Source of the DNA: Chitinimonas viridis | Lineage (GTDB): Bacteria; Pseudomonadota; Gammaproteobacteria; Burkholderiales; Chitinimonadaceae | DNA length: 64,000 nt | Direction of reading: 5' to 3' | Assembly: GCF_030409555.1 (NCBI RefSeq) | Contig: NZ_JAUFPU010000018.1 | Coordinates: 438,447-502,446 of the forward strand | In this document: positions 1 through 9,707 of the stretch, piece after piece | Position numbering within the stretch: position 1 is the stretch's first letter | How the letters are laid out: the number at the start of each line of letters is the position of its first letter | Notes under the pieces: generated by a model | Databases searched by the model: none | What the model was told of the DNA's origin: nothing | The model's input: the letters and a program-made list of their open reading frames with translations, nothing else | Translations under genes and position numbers: made by a program

Positions 1-1015
1 CGCTGCGATTGCTGGCGATGTAATGCTCGCCAGTGCGGCCGGCATGCTCGGTAATCTGCAGTGCCAGCAAATCGGTATTGGTGGCAAACAGGTCGCGCAG
101 GCTGGTCTTGCGGTTATCTGCCTCCACCAGCACCTTGAAAAAGCGCACCGCCCGTTCGGGCAGTTGTTGCGCCTGTTCGGGCGCCAGCAAATCCAACACC
201 AGCCGCAATCGGGCCAGATGCTGCTGCAGCCGCACCATCAGATAGGTGAGGCTGACGCTGACCCCCTCCTGTGCCGCCGTCTTGCGCAGCTTGCCGATGA
301 TCTCCTCGCACTGGCTCAGCAGGATGCGTACATGGCTGTCATCCTCGTGCGCCACCGTCGGGTCTACCAGGCAGGCCTTGTAGCGCTCCAGATAATCGCG
401 CAGTGCCACATTCTGGGTCAGGAAGGGCGACTCGAACTGCTCAATGGCCGGGTGATTACGGACCAGTTCCGGTTCCAGCCCAATCGCCGAGATACGGTAG
501 GACAGCACCTGGGCTGCCTCCAGCAACTCCAGCCGGGTATTGCGGGCATCGCGCTCATGCTGACCCTCGCCAAACTGCATGGCCTGCCATACTTCCAGCC
601 AGACTGCATCGGGCACGGCACCGACCCACAGGTGGTCGTCCTTGCGGGCGAACACCTGGCCAAACACATCCTTCAGGTAACCATCTCGGTATTCACCCGG
701 CAGCAGCTTCTCGCCCAAGCGGCGGCGAAAGGCACTCCACACCCCCTCGTTGGAGAGAATGCCGGTGTCGGTATAGAGGTGCAGCTGCCGGCGAGTGCCA
801 ATCAGCCTCATCAGATAGTCACGCAAGCCACGCCGGAACTCCGGCCGCTGCGACAGCAGAAAAGCCAGGGAGCGAAGGACATTGACGGCATATTCGCCAT
901 CGTCAGCCCGTCTGGGGCGTATGGCGGCAATCAGGTCTGCCATAGCATCTGGCGTGGCATCCTGAGTGGCAGTAATGCGCTGCAGGGCGGATTCGAGCGA
1001 GGCGTTCTGGGTCAT
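1..1015 (-). CDS. Site-specific recombinase Gcr-family protein (3' end cut by window edge)
   Basis: The reverse strand is open from an ATG at 1015 through the left edge, giving 338 residues of an incomplete protein. The translation begins MTQNASLESALQRI and runs through soluble, largely helical sequence to ITEHAGRTGEHYI, a segment I recognise from the SpecificRecomb family (Neisseria Gcr). Family members are about 650-700 residues, with a soluble N-terminal half followed by several membrane helices, so roughly the second half lies outside the window. The 'recombinase' name is historical and the membrane-protein architecture makes that activity doubtful. A forward-strand frame covering the same bases is antisense low-complexity translation. 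Confidence 0.75.
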   Translation of the reverse strand, partial: MTQNASLESALQRITATQDATPDAMADLIAAIRPRRADDGEYAVNVLRSLAFLLSQRPEFRRGLRDYLMRLIGTRRQLHLYTDTGILSNEGVWSAFRRRLGEKLLPGEYRDGYLKDVFGQVFARKDDHLWVGAVPDAVWLEVWQAMQFGEGQHERDARNTRLELLEAAQVLSYRISAIGLEPELVRNHPAIEQFESPFLTQNVALRDYLERYKACLVDPTVAHEDDSHVRILLSQCEEIIGKLRKTAAQEGVSVSLTYLMVRLQQHLARLRLVLDLLAPEQAQQLPERAVRFFKVLVEADNRKTSLRDLFATNTDLLALQITEHAGRTGEHYIASNRS

Positions 1016-1227
1016 AGGCAAGGCTCCATGCGAGTCGCTGTCAGGGTGGTTCCCCCAAGGTTGCTCCGCCACGGGCGACGCACCAGGGCGGGATGGACCG
1101 AAATCACTATTGAGGCAAAGACTAACGCAAAAGTTCTGCGCGGCGCAGTCTGGTGTGTACGGCCATCTTCCCTGAGCCCTGCCGGATTGACTATAGTGCC
1201 TGCTGCATTGCAACAGGAAACCCCACC

Positions 1228-1518
1228 ATGCCAGCCCCCCGCATCGAGATCCACTACTGCACCCAATGCCGCTGGCTATTGCGGGCCGCCTGGTTGGCCC
1301 AGGAGCTGCTGTCGACATTTGAACAGGAACTGGGCGAAGTGGCCCTGCAACCGGGTACCGGCGGCGTTTTTGAGATCCGCGCCAACGGCCATACAGTATG
1401 GGAGCGCAAGGCAGATGGCGGCTTCCCTGAAGCCGCCGAACTAAAGCAGAGGGTGAGGGACGTCATCGCCCCAGACAAAGCGTTGGGACATAGCGAGCGC
1501 AAGACCGACCCGGCCTGA
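1228..1518 (+). CDS. SelT/SelW/SelH (Rdx) family thioredoxin-fold protein
   Basis: A 96-residue protein starting MPAPRIEIHYCTQCRW. The CxxC motif (C11-T-Q-C14) directly after the first beta strand, followed by the LLRAAWLAQELL helix and a GTGGVFEI strand, is the pattern of Rdx proteins, the bacterial relatives of selenoprotein W. Here both positions are cysteine rather than selenocysteine. The likely role is a small cytosolic thiol redox protein; the substrate is unknown in bacteria. The frame is open 75 bases upstream, but the ATG at 1228 gives the family start. It lies divergently from the Gcr gene. Confidence 0.85.
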   Translation: MPAPRIEIHYCTQCRWLLRAAWLAQELLSTFEQELGEVALQPGTGGVFEIRANGHTVWERKADGGFPEAAELKQRVRDVIAPDKALGHSERKTDPA

Positions 1519-1570
1519 GGCTGATAACGGTCGGCCAGCCGGGCGCCGCGCAACGGCCGGCGCCCTACCA

Positions 1571-2992
1571 TCAACGGACCTGCAGCTTGCCTGCGCCTGC
1601 GTTACGCTTAACCGAATCACGCACACTGCTGGCCGGCAGCGGTTGGACCGCATAGGGCACCTGCCAGCCTATGGCGGAATTGAAAGCGCAGTCCTTGCCT
1701 GGGCCCACGCTCAGTACCGACCCATTCAACAGGGAGCCACTATCGGTCATAGCCCCGGTCTTGCTGGCCGAACCCGGATTGATGATCACATCCTTGCAGG
1801 CTGCCGCGCCAGCTACGTCGAATACATTGTTTTGCGACAGTATCTTGGCCTTGTAGCCCACCCCTATGCTGTACTTGTGAGGGTAGATGCCCTTGCCCTT
1901 GGTGCCTTCATAATAATTGTTATACAGATGCACCTTGCCAAAGCGCACGCGGGGCGAACGCTCGGACACGTTGCGGAAGTAGTTATTATTGAAGGTCACC
2001 GTCAGGTGCCCTTCATCCTCACTGGCTGAATCGGACGAGCCCACAAGGTTATTCTTGCTGTGCAGCTCGAACAGGTTGTTGGACACGGTGATGTAATCAG
2101 CGGCCTTCTTCACGTCCAGCGCACCGTCGTGGCATTGTTTGATTTTGCCCTTCTCCACCGGTGCGCGGTCATCTGTATCAGGAAAATCCGTAAAGCTGTT
2201 GTGGTCTATCCAGACATGGCGGGCGCCCTCCACCACCAGTCCATCGTATTCCGAGTTCCAGTTGCCTGACGAACCATCGTTAGGATCCCACACCGGCGCG
2301 ATATCGCAGGGATTCACTATCTGCAGGTTGCGGACAATGACGTTTTCCACATTCTTGATCACGATACGGCCATTGCGTATCTGGGCCGACTCTCCCAAGC
2401 CAATCAAGGTTGTGTTGGACGGCAGCACGATGGCGTTGCGCGCCGACTGATCCGAAGCACTCTTGAACTTGCCGCCATTATCGGCCGACGCCATATCTAT
2501 GTTGCCATAGACCTTGATAATGCGTGGCTGGGTGCCGCTGCGCTTAAGCGCTTCCTGCAACTGCCAGGCCGAGCTGACGGTGTAGATAGACGTGGCGCCA
2601 GCCCCTCGGCCACCTGTCGTCCCCTTACCGTAGCCGGCCCAGCCGGTGGCAGGCGCGGCTTCGTTGCTAGCATCGCCCGTATTACCACCACCTGGCGGCG
2701 GCGTGGTGGTCACTAAGGGTCCCAGCGCACACTTCTTGATCTTGTTCGGTAGCGGGTCGCTACCAAAGGTCGCCTTGTCACAGGTCACCACGCCTTTCTG
2801 CGGTTTGACCACCCATTGATCCCTAGCACCAAACGACACCAGCCTGGGCTGATCGCCCACTTGGCAGACGCCGGCTTCATCAGCGCACTTGGAATATCCA
2901 CTAGGCCAGTCCTTGGCAGAGGCCGTTGTACTGAACAAAGCAAAGATCGCTGCAAGAGGCAATAGCTTGAAATACGCGTGCGGAACGTGCAT
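1571..2992 (-). CDS. Secreted pectate lyase, polysaccharide lyase family 1, with N-terminal accessory domain
   Basis: 473 residues. A Sec signal peptide (cleavage near ASA-KD, residue 26) is followed by a small domain with four cysteines (about 27-92), a Pro/Gly-rich linker (93-115) and a PL1 parallel beta-helix domain (about 116-473). Family motifs are visible: the WIDHN motif at 261-265 and SPRVRFG at 346-352, which carries the catalytic arginine. It should cleave polygalacturonate by beta-elimination outside the cell, using Ca2+. The small domain recurs in extracellular polysaccharidases and may bind substrate (inference). The start is supported by TTAAGGA about 6 bases upstream. It stands alone between convergent and divergent neighbours. 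Confidence 0.93.
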   Translation of the reverse strand: MHVPHAYFKLLPLAAIFALFSTTASAKDWPSGYSKCADEAGVCQVGDQPRLVSFGARDQWVVKPQKGVVTCDKATFGSDPLPNKIKKCALGPLVTTTPPPGGGNTGDASNEAAPATGWAGYGKGTTGGRGAGATSIYTVSSAWQLQEALKRSGTQPRIIKVYGNIDMASADNGGKFKSASDQSARNAIVLPSNTTLIGLGESAQIRNGRIVIKNVENVIVRNLQIVNPCDIAPVWDPNDGSSGNWNSEYDGLVVEGARHVWIDHNSFTDFPDTDDRAPVEKGKIKQCHDGALDVKKAADYITVSNNLFELHSKNNLVGSSDSASEDEGHLTVTFNNNYFRNVSERSPRVRFGKVHLYNNYYEGTKGKGIYPHKYSIGVGYKAKILSQNNVFDVAGAAACKDVIINPGSASKTGAMTDSGSLLNGSVLSVGPGKDCAFNSAIGWQVPYAVQPLPASSVRDSVKRNAGAGKLQVR

Positions 2993-3020
2993 GGAAAATC
3001 CTTAAGATGACAGGGCACAT

Positions 3021-3041
3021 GGTTATGCCAGAGACATAACC
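3021..3041. promoter_or_regulatory. Perfect inverted repeat upstream of pectate lyase, possible operator
   Basis: GGTTATG - 7 bases - CATAACC, perfect 7-bp arms, located 29-49 bases upstream of the pectate lyase start codon, where a repressor site overlapping a promoter would sit. No regulator is identifiable. A related TTATG/CATAA arrangement occurs near 29300 ahead of another exported protein gene. Confidence 0.4.
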
Positions 3042-3241
3042 TAGCATATGTCATATACATCAATGTGGTTGCGATGGGGAAATAGTGGTAGCGGTGTGGT
3101 AGATGACTCAGTTCGAGGGCGGCATGGCCTGCAGTTTCCCTCATCTGCTTGCTCTATCGGAAATTGACCCATGCCTGGACATAAATAACGTCCAATACAC
3201 GAAACGTATCACCGAGATATCGCTGAGCGCGTCCACGCATG

Positions 3242-3263
3242 AAAAACCCGCCTTGATGGCGGG
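3242..3263 (-). terminator. Intrinsic terminator of the histidine kinase gene
   Basis: Read on the reverse strand: CCCGCC, loop ATCAA, GGCGGG, then TTTTT. It lies about 70 bases beyond the stop codon of the kinase gene at 3335. Confidence 0.8.
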
Positions 3264-3334
3264 CCTACCCGACTACTGTCTGCTGTCCAACAACCGCCGA
3301 CAGGCTATCCATGACAAGACGTCTTGCCCCGCGC

Positions 3335-4939
3335 CTAATCCGCCACCGGCAAGGTAAAGTAAAAACACGCCCCCTCACCCTCGGCCGACTCCGCCCATAT
3401 CCGCCCACCATGCAGGTGGACGATGCGTTGCGCCATGGCGAGGCCTATGCCGGTGCCATTGAACTCGCGGTCGCTGTGGTAGCGCTGAAAGGGGCTGAAC
3501 AGCTTGCTGGCCCTGCTGCTGTCAAAACCCACGCCATTATCGCGCACATAGAACACCTCATCGGCATGGGCGCTGGGTTGCACACCCACTTCGATCACAG
3601 CGCCTGGGCTGCGGTTGGTGTACTTCCAGGCGTTGCCCAGCAGGTGCTCCAGCGCGATCATCAGCAGCCCATGGTCGGCGCTGACGGTCAGGTTGGGGGC
3701 GATACTGACGGCAGCGGTACGGCGACCGTCCTGCTGCCGCAGACGGCCCATCACACCGCTGGCCATCAGACTCAGGTTGACGGTGCTGCGCCGTACCGGC
3801 TGGCTTGATAGCAGGAACAGCTTGTGCAGATCGTCGATCTGATCGTTCATGCGGGCCGCTTCGGCACAGATGCGCAACAGGTAGTGCCGGCCATCGGGTG
3901 ACAAGGATTGCAGGTGTTCTTCCAGCAGAATATTGCCAAAGCCGTTGATGGCACGCAGCGGCGCACGCAGATCGTGGGAGAGAGAATAGGAGAAGGCCTC
4001 CAGCTCGTGGTTGACGGCCCTGAGCTGGTCTGCCCGGTTGTTCAGCTTTTGCTGCAGGCTATCGTAGCTGGTGACATTCTCCAGTGCCAGCGCCACGCTG
4101 TCCGCCAGGTCTTGCAGCAGGGCCAGCTCGTCGTGGCTGGGCAGGCAGGGTTGCGCCCAGTAGGTGCCGATGGCGGCGATGGGGTCGGTTTGGCGCACCG
4201 GCGTCATCACCATGCTTTTGACAAAGGTGGGGCGATAGGCGGCATGAGGCACCCGGTCATCCAGATAAATATCGGGTATGACCACCTGCTGCTTGTGCTG
4301 CATGGCCCAGCCACTGACGCAGGCCGACATGGGAAAACGCCTGCCCTGCCATAGCGGGCTGATGGCATCCTCGGCCAGGTAGTAGCACTGTTCGCCCTCG
4401 CGCAGCACAAAGGTGGCGCCATCGGCCAGCACCAGCTCGCGGGTAACGGTACGCACCACATGGTCGATGTCATCCAGGCAGCGGGCACGTCCCAGCTGCT
4501 TCACCGCCTGTATCAACTGGGCCTGGCGGCGGCTGTAGTCATGCAGCAGGGCGGTGTCGCTATTGCCGTCCGGGCGCTCAAGCAGCATGCGCACCGTGTG
4601 CTTGAGCCGCCACAGGTCGCGCTTGTCGATAAAATCCTGGGCGCCTGCATCCAGGCCTGCTTCGGCAGCCAGTTGATCGGCGTGGCCGCTGAAATAGAGA
4701 AACGGCACGCCGGGCTGTATCTGCTGCGCCAGCCAGAGTGACTCATGCCCCTCGCAGCCGGGTACCCCGCTGTCGGAGATCACCAGGTCGTAGGCTTCAC
4801 GCGCCAAGGCACCGCGATAGTCATCCGCCGTCTCCACCACATGAAGATCCACCATCACCCCCAGGCGCTGCAGGGCATTGCCTGCCAGCTGGGCATCGAG
4901 CGGATTGTCTTCCAGATAAAGCACTTTCCGGGCAGCCAT
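3335..4939 (-). CDS. Receiver-GAF-histidine kinase
   Basis: 534 residues from the second ATG. Domains in order: CheY-like receiver (about 4-125, phosphoacceptor D56 in VISDSG, lysine in FIDKRD), a GAF domain (about 145-290), HisKA with the phosphorylated histidine H322 in SHDLRAP, and HATPase with N box NAWKY, DNGVGF and GTGIGLAMA. With an N-terminal receiver and C-terminal transmitter and no membrane segment, it probably acts in the cytoplasm inside a phosphorelay. AGGAAGGA sits just upstream of the ATG at 4939, so that start is preferred over an ATG at 4963 in the same frame. No cognate regulator is adjacent; the partner is unknown. Confidence 0.88.
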   Translation of the reverse strand: MAARKVLYLEDNPLDAQLAGNALQRLGVMVDLHVVETADDYRGALAREAYDLVISDSGVPGCEGHESLWLAQQIQPGVPFLYFSGHADQLAAEAGLDAGAQDFIDKRDLWRLKHTVRMLLERPDGNSDTALLHDYSRRQAQLIQAVKQLGRARCLDDIDHVVRTVTRELVLADGATFVLREGEQCYYLAEDAISPLWQGRRFPMSACVSGWAMQHKQQVVIPDIYLDDRVPHAAYRPTFVKSMVMTPVRQTDPIAAIGTYWAQPCLPSHDELALLQDLADSVALALENVTSYDSLQQKLNNRADQLRAVNHELEAFSYSLSHDLRAPLRAINGFGNILLEEHLQSLSPDGRHYLLRICAEAARMNDQIDDLHKLFLLSSQPVRRSTVNLSLMASGVMGRLRQQDGRRTAAVSIAPNLTVSADHGLLMIALEHLLGNAWKYTNRSPGAVIEVGVQPSAHADEVFYVRDNGVGFDSSRASKLFSPFQRYHSDREFNGTGIGLAMAQRIVHLHGGRIWAESAEGEGACFYFTLPVAD

Positions 4940-5109
4940 GGCTTCCTTCCTCGTCCGTGGCATATCTACCGCTGCAAGGCATGGCCCATCATGACTGATG
5001 GGTCACCGAATGCGGGTACGCTTTTTTACCAGCTTATCGGCTGATTTATAAGCCATTGCTAACGCTTTTTCCATACCCTTTGGTCTGCCGGTCTCCCGCC
5101 TTGTTCCCC

Positions 5110-5877
5110 TCAGAGCTTGGTCAGCAGCATGAAGAACTCACGATTGCCATCGCCGCCCGCAATGGGGCTGTCCAGCCAGGCATCCAACCTCAACCCTTGA
5201 TCCTGCACCGCCTGGGTCACCTTGAGTCTGACGCCTTCATACAATGACGCATCACGGACGATGCCCCCCTTGGCAATGCCTTCGCGGCCGACCTCGAACT
5301 GCGGCTTGACCAGCCAGAGCAGGCGGCCACCCGGCCGCACCAGCGGCGCCACGGCAGGCAGTACCAGGGTCAGCGAGATAAAGGATAGATCCGCCACCAC
5401 CAGGTCATACGCCTGTCCGCCATTGGCCGCCAATAGCTCGGCGGCATCCAGCGCACGGGCGTTGACCCCCTCGAACAGGCTGACACGCGGGTCGTCCTGC
5501 AGCTCCGGGTGCAGCTGGCCGTGGCCAACATCCACCCCTACCACGGCGGCGGCGCCTGCCTGCAGCAGGCAGTCGCAGAAGCCGCCGGTCGAGATGCCCA
5601 CATCCAGGCAGCGCCAACCGGATACGTCCAGCCTGGTCTCGGCCAGCGCGCCGGCCAGCTTGAGGCCACCGCGCGAGACAAAGCGGTCGGCCGGGTCGGG
5701 CACCACCTCCAGCTGGGCATCGGCCAGCAACTTCTGGCTGGGCTTGCTGACCAAGGTGCGGCGCCCGGCCTCCAGCAGGTGTACCCGCCCCCCGGCGATA
5801 TAGCTTTGGGCAGCGGTACGAGAGGGGGCGAAGCCCAGTTCGGTGAGCAGTATGTCGGCGCGTATCAGTTCAGTCAT
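5110..5877 (-). CDS. tlyA: TlyA family rRNA (cytidine-2'-O)-methyltransferase
   Basis: 255 residues. An N-terminal S4 RNA-binding domain (about 4-65, R-ADILLTELGFAPSR) is followed by an FtsJ/RrmJ-type methyltransferase domain with SAM motif CLDVGISTGGFCDCLL and the strand DLVVADLSFISL. TlyA proteins methylate the 2'-OH of cytidines in 16S and/or 23S rRNA; the older hemolysin name comes from mycobacteria and Brachyspira. Length is normal for the family. It is transcribed away from the GspE-like gene, leaving about 175 bases of shared divergent promoter region. Confidence 0.9.
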   Translation of the reverse strand: MTELIRADILLTELGFAPSRTAAQSYIAGGRVHLLEAGRRTLVSKPSQKLLADAQLEVVPDPADRFVSRGGLKLAGALAETRLDVSGWRCLDVGISTGGFCDCLLQAGAAAVVGVDVGHGQLHPELQDDPRVSLFEGVNARALDAAELLAANGGQAYDLVVADLSFISLTLVLPAVAPLVRPGGRLLWLVKPQFEVGREGIAKGGIVRDASLYEGVRLKVTQAVQDQGLRLDAWLDSPIAGGDGNREFFMLLTKL

Positions 5878-6053
5878 GGGGGGATTTTAAGCCAGGTAGG
5901 CGGCAGGATAGGTGCCCACACCCAACAATTTCAACAGCTAACAACCCTATGGCATGGCGACCACCTCATATTGCTGCCGACAATTCGTTTGGCATAAGCG
6001 ACAATTAGACTGAAGCCGACTTGAATGCCGGAACAACCGCGAGATTTCTGCCC

Positions 6054-7835
<1,782 letters not shown>

Positions 7836-7878
7836 CTTACTATCGCGCCTTCAACCCGTCCCACTATCCCGGTATCTC

Positions 7879-8775
7879 ATGCAACGCCGCTCATTGCTGC
7901 TCGCCCTGCCCCTGCTCCTGGCTGCCTGTACCACCACGCCCGACGCCCCGCCGGCCGTGGCGGCGCCCGTGCCCCCCAAGCCACTCAAGCTGCCGCGCAT
8001 CGGTATTGCGCTCGGCGGCGGTGCCGCCAAGGGCTTTGCCCATATCGGCGTGATCAAGACACTGGAAGGGCAAGGCCTGACACCCGCCGTCGTATCCGGC
8101 ACCAGCGCTGGTAGCGTGGTGGGAGCGCTCTACGCCAGCGGGATGAATGGTTTCAGCCTGCAGGAGCAATCATTCGCCCTGGACGAAGCCCGCGTGCGTG
8201 ACCTGACGCTGGGCTCCGGTGGCCTGGTCAAGGGTGAGAAGCTGCAGGAGTATGTCAACGAACTGGTGAAGAACCGCACCCTGGACAAGATGGTCAAGCC
8301 CTTTGCGGCAGTCGCCACCGAGCTCGATACCGGTCGCCGGGTCGCCTTCAAGCGCGGCAATACCGGCCAGGCGGTGCGGGCATCGTGCAGCATCCCTGGG
8401 GTGTTCCAGCCTACGCTGGTCAACGGCAAGCGCTTTGTGGACGGTGGCCTGGTGAGCCCGGTGCCGGTGGATACTGCCCGCGAGCTCGGGGCGGATATCG
8501 TCATCGCAGTGGATATCTCCACCAAGGCGGATTACGGCAAGACCAATGAAGGCATGTTCGCCATCCTGAACCAGACCATCATCATCATGGGTCAGAAACT
8601 GGGCGAACAGGAGCTGGCCCGGGCTGACGTAGTGATACGGCCCAGGGTAGGCAGCATAGGCTCGGCCGATTTCGAGCAGAAGCACAACGCCATACTGGAA
8701 GGCGAGCGGGCAGCCCAGGCCGCCCTGCCCGCCATCAGGGCAGCCATTGCCCGCTGGCAGGCGGCACAGAAATGA
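7879..8775 (+). CDS. Patatin-like phospholipase lipoprotein, RssA-like
   Basis: 298 residues. The signal peptide ends in a lipobox, LLAAC with C17, so the protein should be lipidated. The patatin domain starts near 38: oxyanion hole GGGAAKGFAHIG, nucleophile S76 in GTSAGS and catalytic D188 in VDGG, giving the Ser-Asp dyad of the family. Likely a membrane-facing acyl hydrolase; its lipid substrate is unknown. It begins 43 bases after the ATPase gene and its stop codon overlaps the next start as ATGA, so patatin, TPR and S4 genes form one translationally coupled unit. Confidence 0.9.
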   Translation: MQRRSLLLALPLLLAACTTTPDAPPAVAAPVPPKPLKLPRIGIALGGGAAKGFAHIGVIKTLEGQGLTPAVVSGTSAGSVVGALYASGMNGFSLQEQSFALDEARVRDLTLGSGGLVKGEKLQEYVNELVKNRTLDKMVKPFAAVATELDTGRRVAFKRGNTGQAVRASCSIPGVFQPTLVNGKRFVDGGLVSPVPVDTARELGADIVIAVDISTKADYGKTNEGMFAILNQTIIIMGQKLGEQELARADVVIRPRVGSIGSADFEQKHNAILEGERAAQAALPAIRAAIARWQAAQK

Positions 8776-9098
8776 TCGCCCAGCTGGAAAAACTGCTGGA
8801 CGGCCCCCGCGATGGCGCCCTGCTGCGCTTTTCGCTGGGCAATGAATACCTCAAGGCAGGGCAGGCCGCGCAGGCGGCCAGCTACTACCGCGACGCCTTG
8901 GTGCGCGACCCGGCCTACTCCGCCGCCTACAAGGGCCTGGGCAAGGCACTGGAGCAGGCCGGCCAGCCCCAGGAGGCACTGGCGACCTATCAACAGGGCA
9001 TAGCGACGGCCACTACACGCGGCGATATGCAGGCCGCCCGCGAGATGACCGTCTTTGCCAAACGATTGCGCAAGGCGCAACAAGGACCGCAACCATGA
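8772..9098 (+). CDS. Small TPR protein
   Basis: 108 residues. Two tetratricopeptide-type repeats are readable: LRFSLGNEYLKAGQ followed by YYRDALVRDPAYSAAYKGLGKALEQAGQ and LATYQQGIATA. It has no signal peptide, so it is cytosolic. It overlaps the patatin gene by ATGA and ends in another ATGA overlap with the S4 gene. TPR proteins are scaffolds for protein contacts; the partner is not visible from sequence. Confidence 0.82.
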   Translation: MIAQLEKLLDGPRDGALLRFSLGNEYLKAGQAAQAASYYRDALVRDPAYSAAYKGLGKALEQAGQPQEALATYQQGIATATTRGDMQAAREMTVFAKRLRKAQQGPQP

Positions 9099-9328
9099 AT
9101 CAGCACACCGTCGAGCTCAAGGGCGAGTACATCGAACTGCATAACCTGCTCAAATTCCTGGCCATTGCCGATTCGGGCGGGCAGGCCAAGATGATCGTGG
9201 CCGAAGGCCTGGTCGAAGTGGATGGCGAGATCGAGTTCCGCAAGACCCGCAAGGTCTATGCCGGCAGCGTGGTCAAGGTGTTCGATGAAGAGATACAGGT
9301 TGTGGCCAATCCCAATCAAGCCGGTTGA
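9095..9328 (+). CDS. RNA-binding S4 domain protein, YbcJ-like
   Basis: 77 residues consisting only of an S4 fold: EYIELHNLLKFLAIADSGGQAKMIVAEG then VEVDGEIEFRKTRKV-AGSVV. The order helix-helix-strand with the GGQAK and DGEIE-RK signatures matches YbcJ-type single-domain RNA binders. Role unproven; probably ribosome or RNA associated. Overlaps the TPR gene by four bases, the third member of the coupled cluster. Confidence 0.85.
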   Translation: MNQHTVELKGEYIELHNLLKFLAIADSGGQAKMIVAEGLVEVDGEIEFRKTRKVYAGSVVKVFDEEIQVVANPNQAG

Positions 9329-9329
9329 C

Positions 9330-9707
9330 ATGACGCACGCCCAGGCTGTTGACCACGACCTCGTAGCGAATCGGGTACGCAATCGCCAGTTGGAGTGTCT
9401 CGAATTGTGGTGTGGCTACCCTAGCTATCAGCCCGGCTTTGATATCAACGGCCTGATCAATATCTGGGGTGAATGGGTTGATGAAACCCTCTGGCAGGAT
9501 GCAGCAAATATCTCTTGCTATACGCCCGAAGAATGGACACTACTCCAACAAACCCATATGGCGATCGAGGCTTTCTGCAAGGTCACACCGCGTAATATTA
9601 TCGACCAGCAAGCAGCAGTTACGCGGCCTGAATGGGCAAGGCTGATTACCTGCGCACGAGCTGCTTTGCAGGCATTCCAGCAACGCGGTCGCCTGGCCGA
9701 GGACTAA
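9330..9707 (+). CDS. Hypothetical protein
   Basis: 125 residues from the ATG at 9330, one base after the S4 gene's stop; the upstream in-frame stretch is the S4 gene read in another frame. I do not recognise the family. It is acidic and rich in Trp (GEWVDETLWQ, EEWTLL, PEWARL), with no signal peptide or membrane segment; the C-terminal third looks helical. Codon use is slightly less GC-biased than its neighbours. It ends in a 4-base convergent overlap with the K+ channel gene. The position suggests read-through from the patatin cluster. Confidence 0.6.
   Translation: MTHAQAVDHDLVANRVRNRQLECLELWCGYPSYQPGFDINGLINIWGEWVDETLWQDAANISCYTPEEWTLLQQTHMAIEAFCKVTPRNIIDQQAAVTRPEWARLITCARAALQAFQQRGRLAED

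Larger units (their letters stand above)
2993..3334. other. Intergenic region, pectate lyase promoter side and kinase gene 3' end
   Basis: No credible gene in 342 bases. The left half is AT-richer than its surroundings and must carry the pectate lyase promoter and its control sites; the right half holds the intrinsic terminator of the histidine kinase gene. The short open frames here lack family resemblance and ribosome binding sites. Confidence 0.7.

Noticed and set aside
23-1444. Long forward frame opposite the Gcr-family gene
   Set aside because: Gln/His/Leu-rich antisense translation with no family resemblance; the reverse strand encodes a recognisable protein over the same bases.
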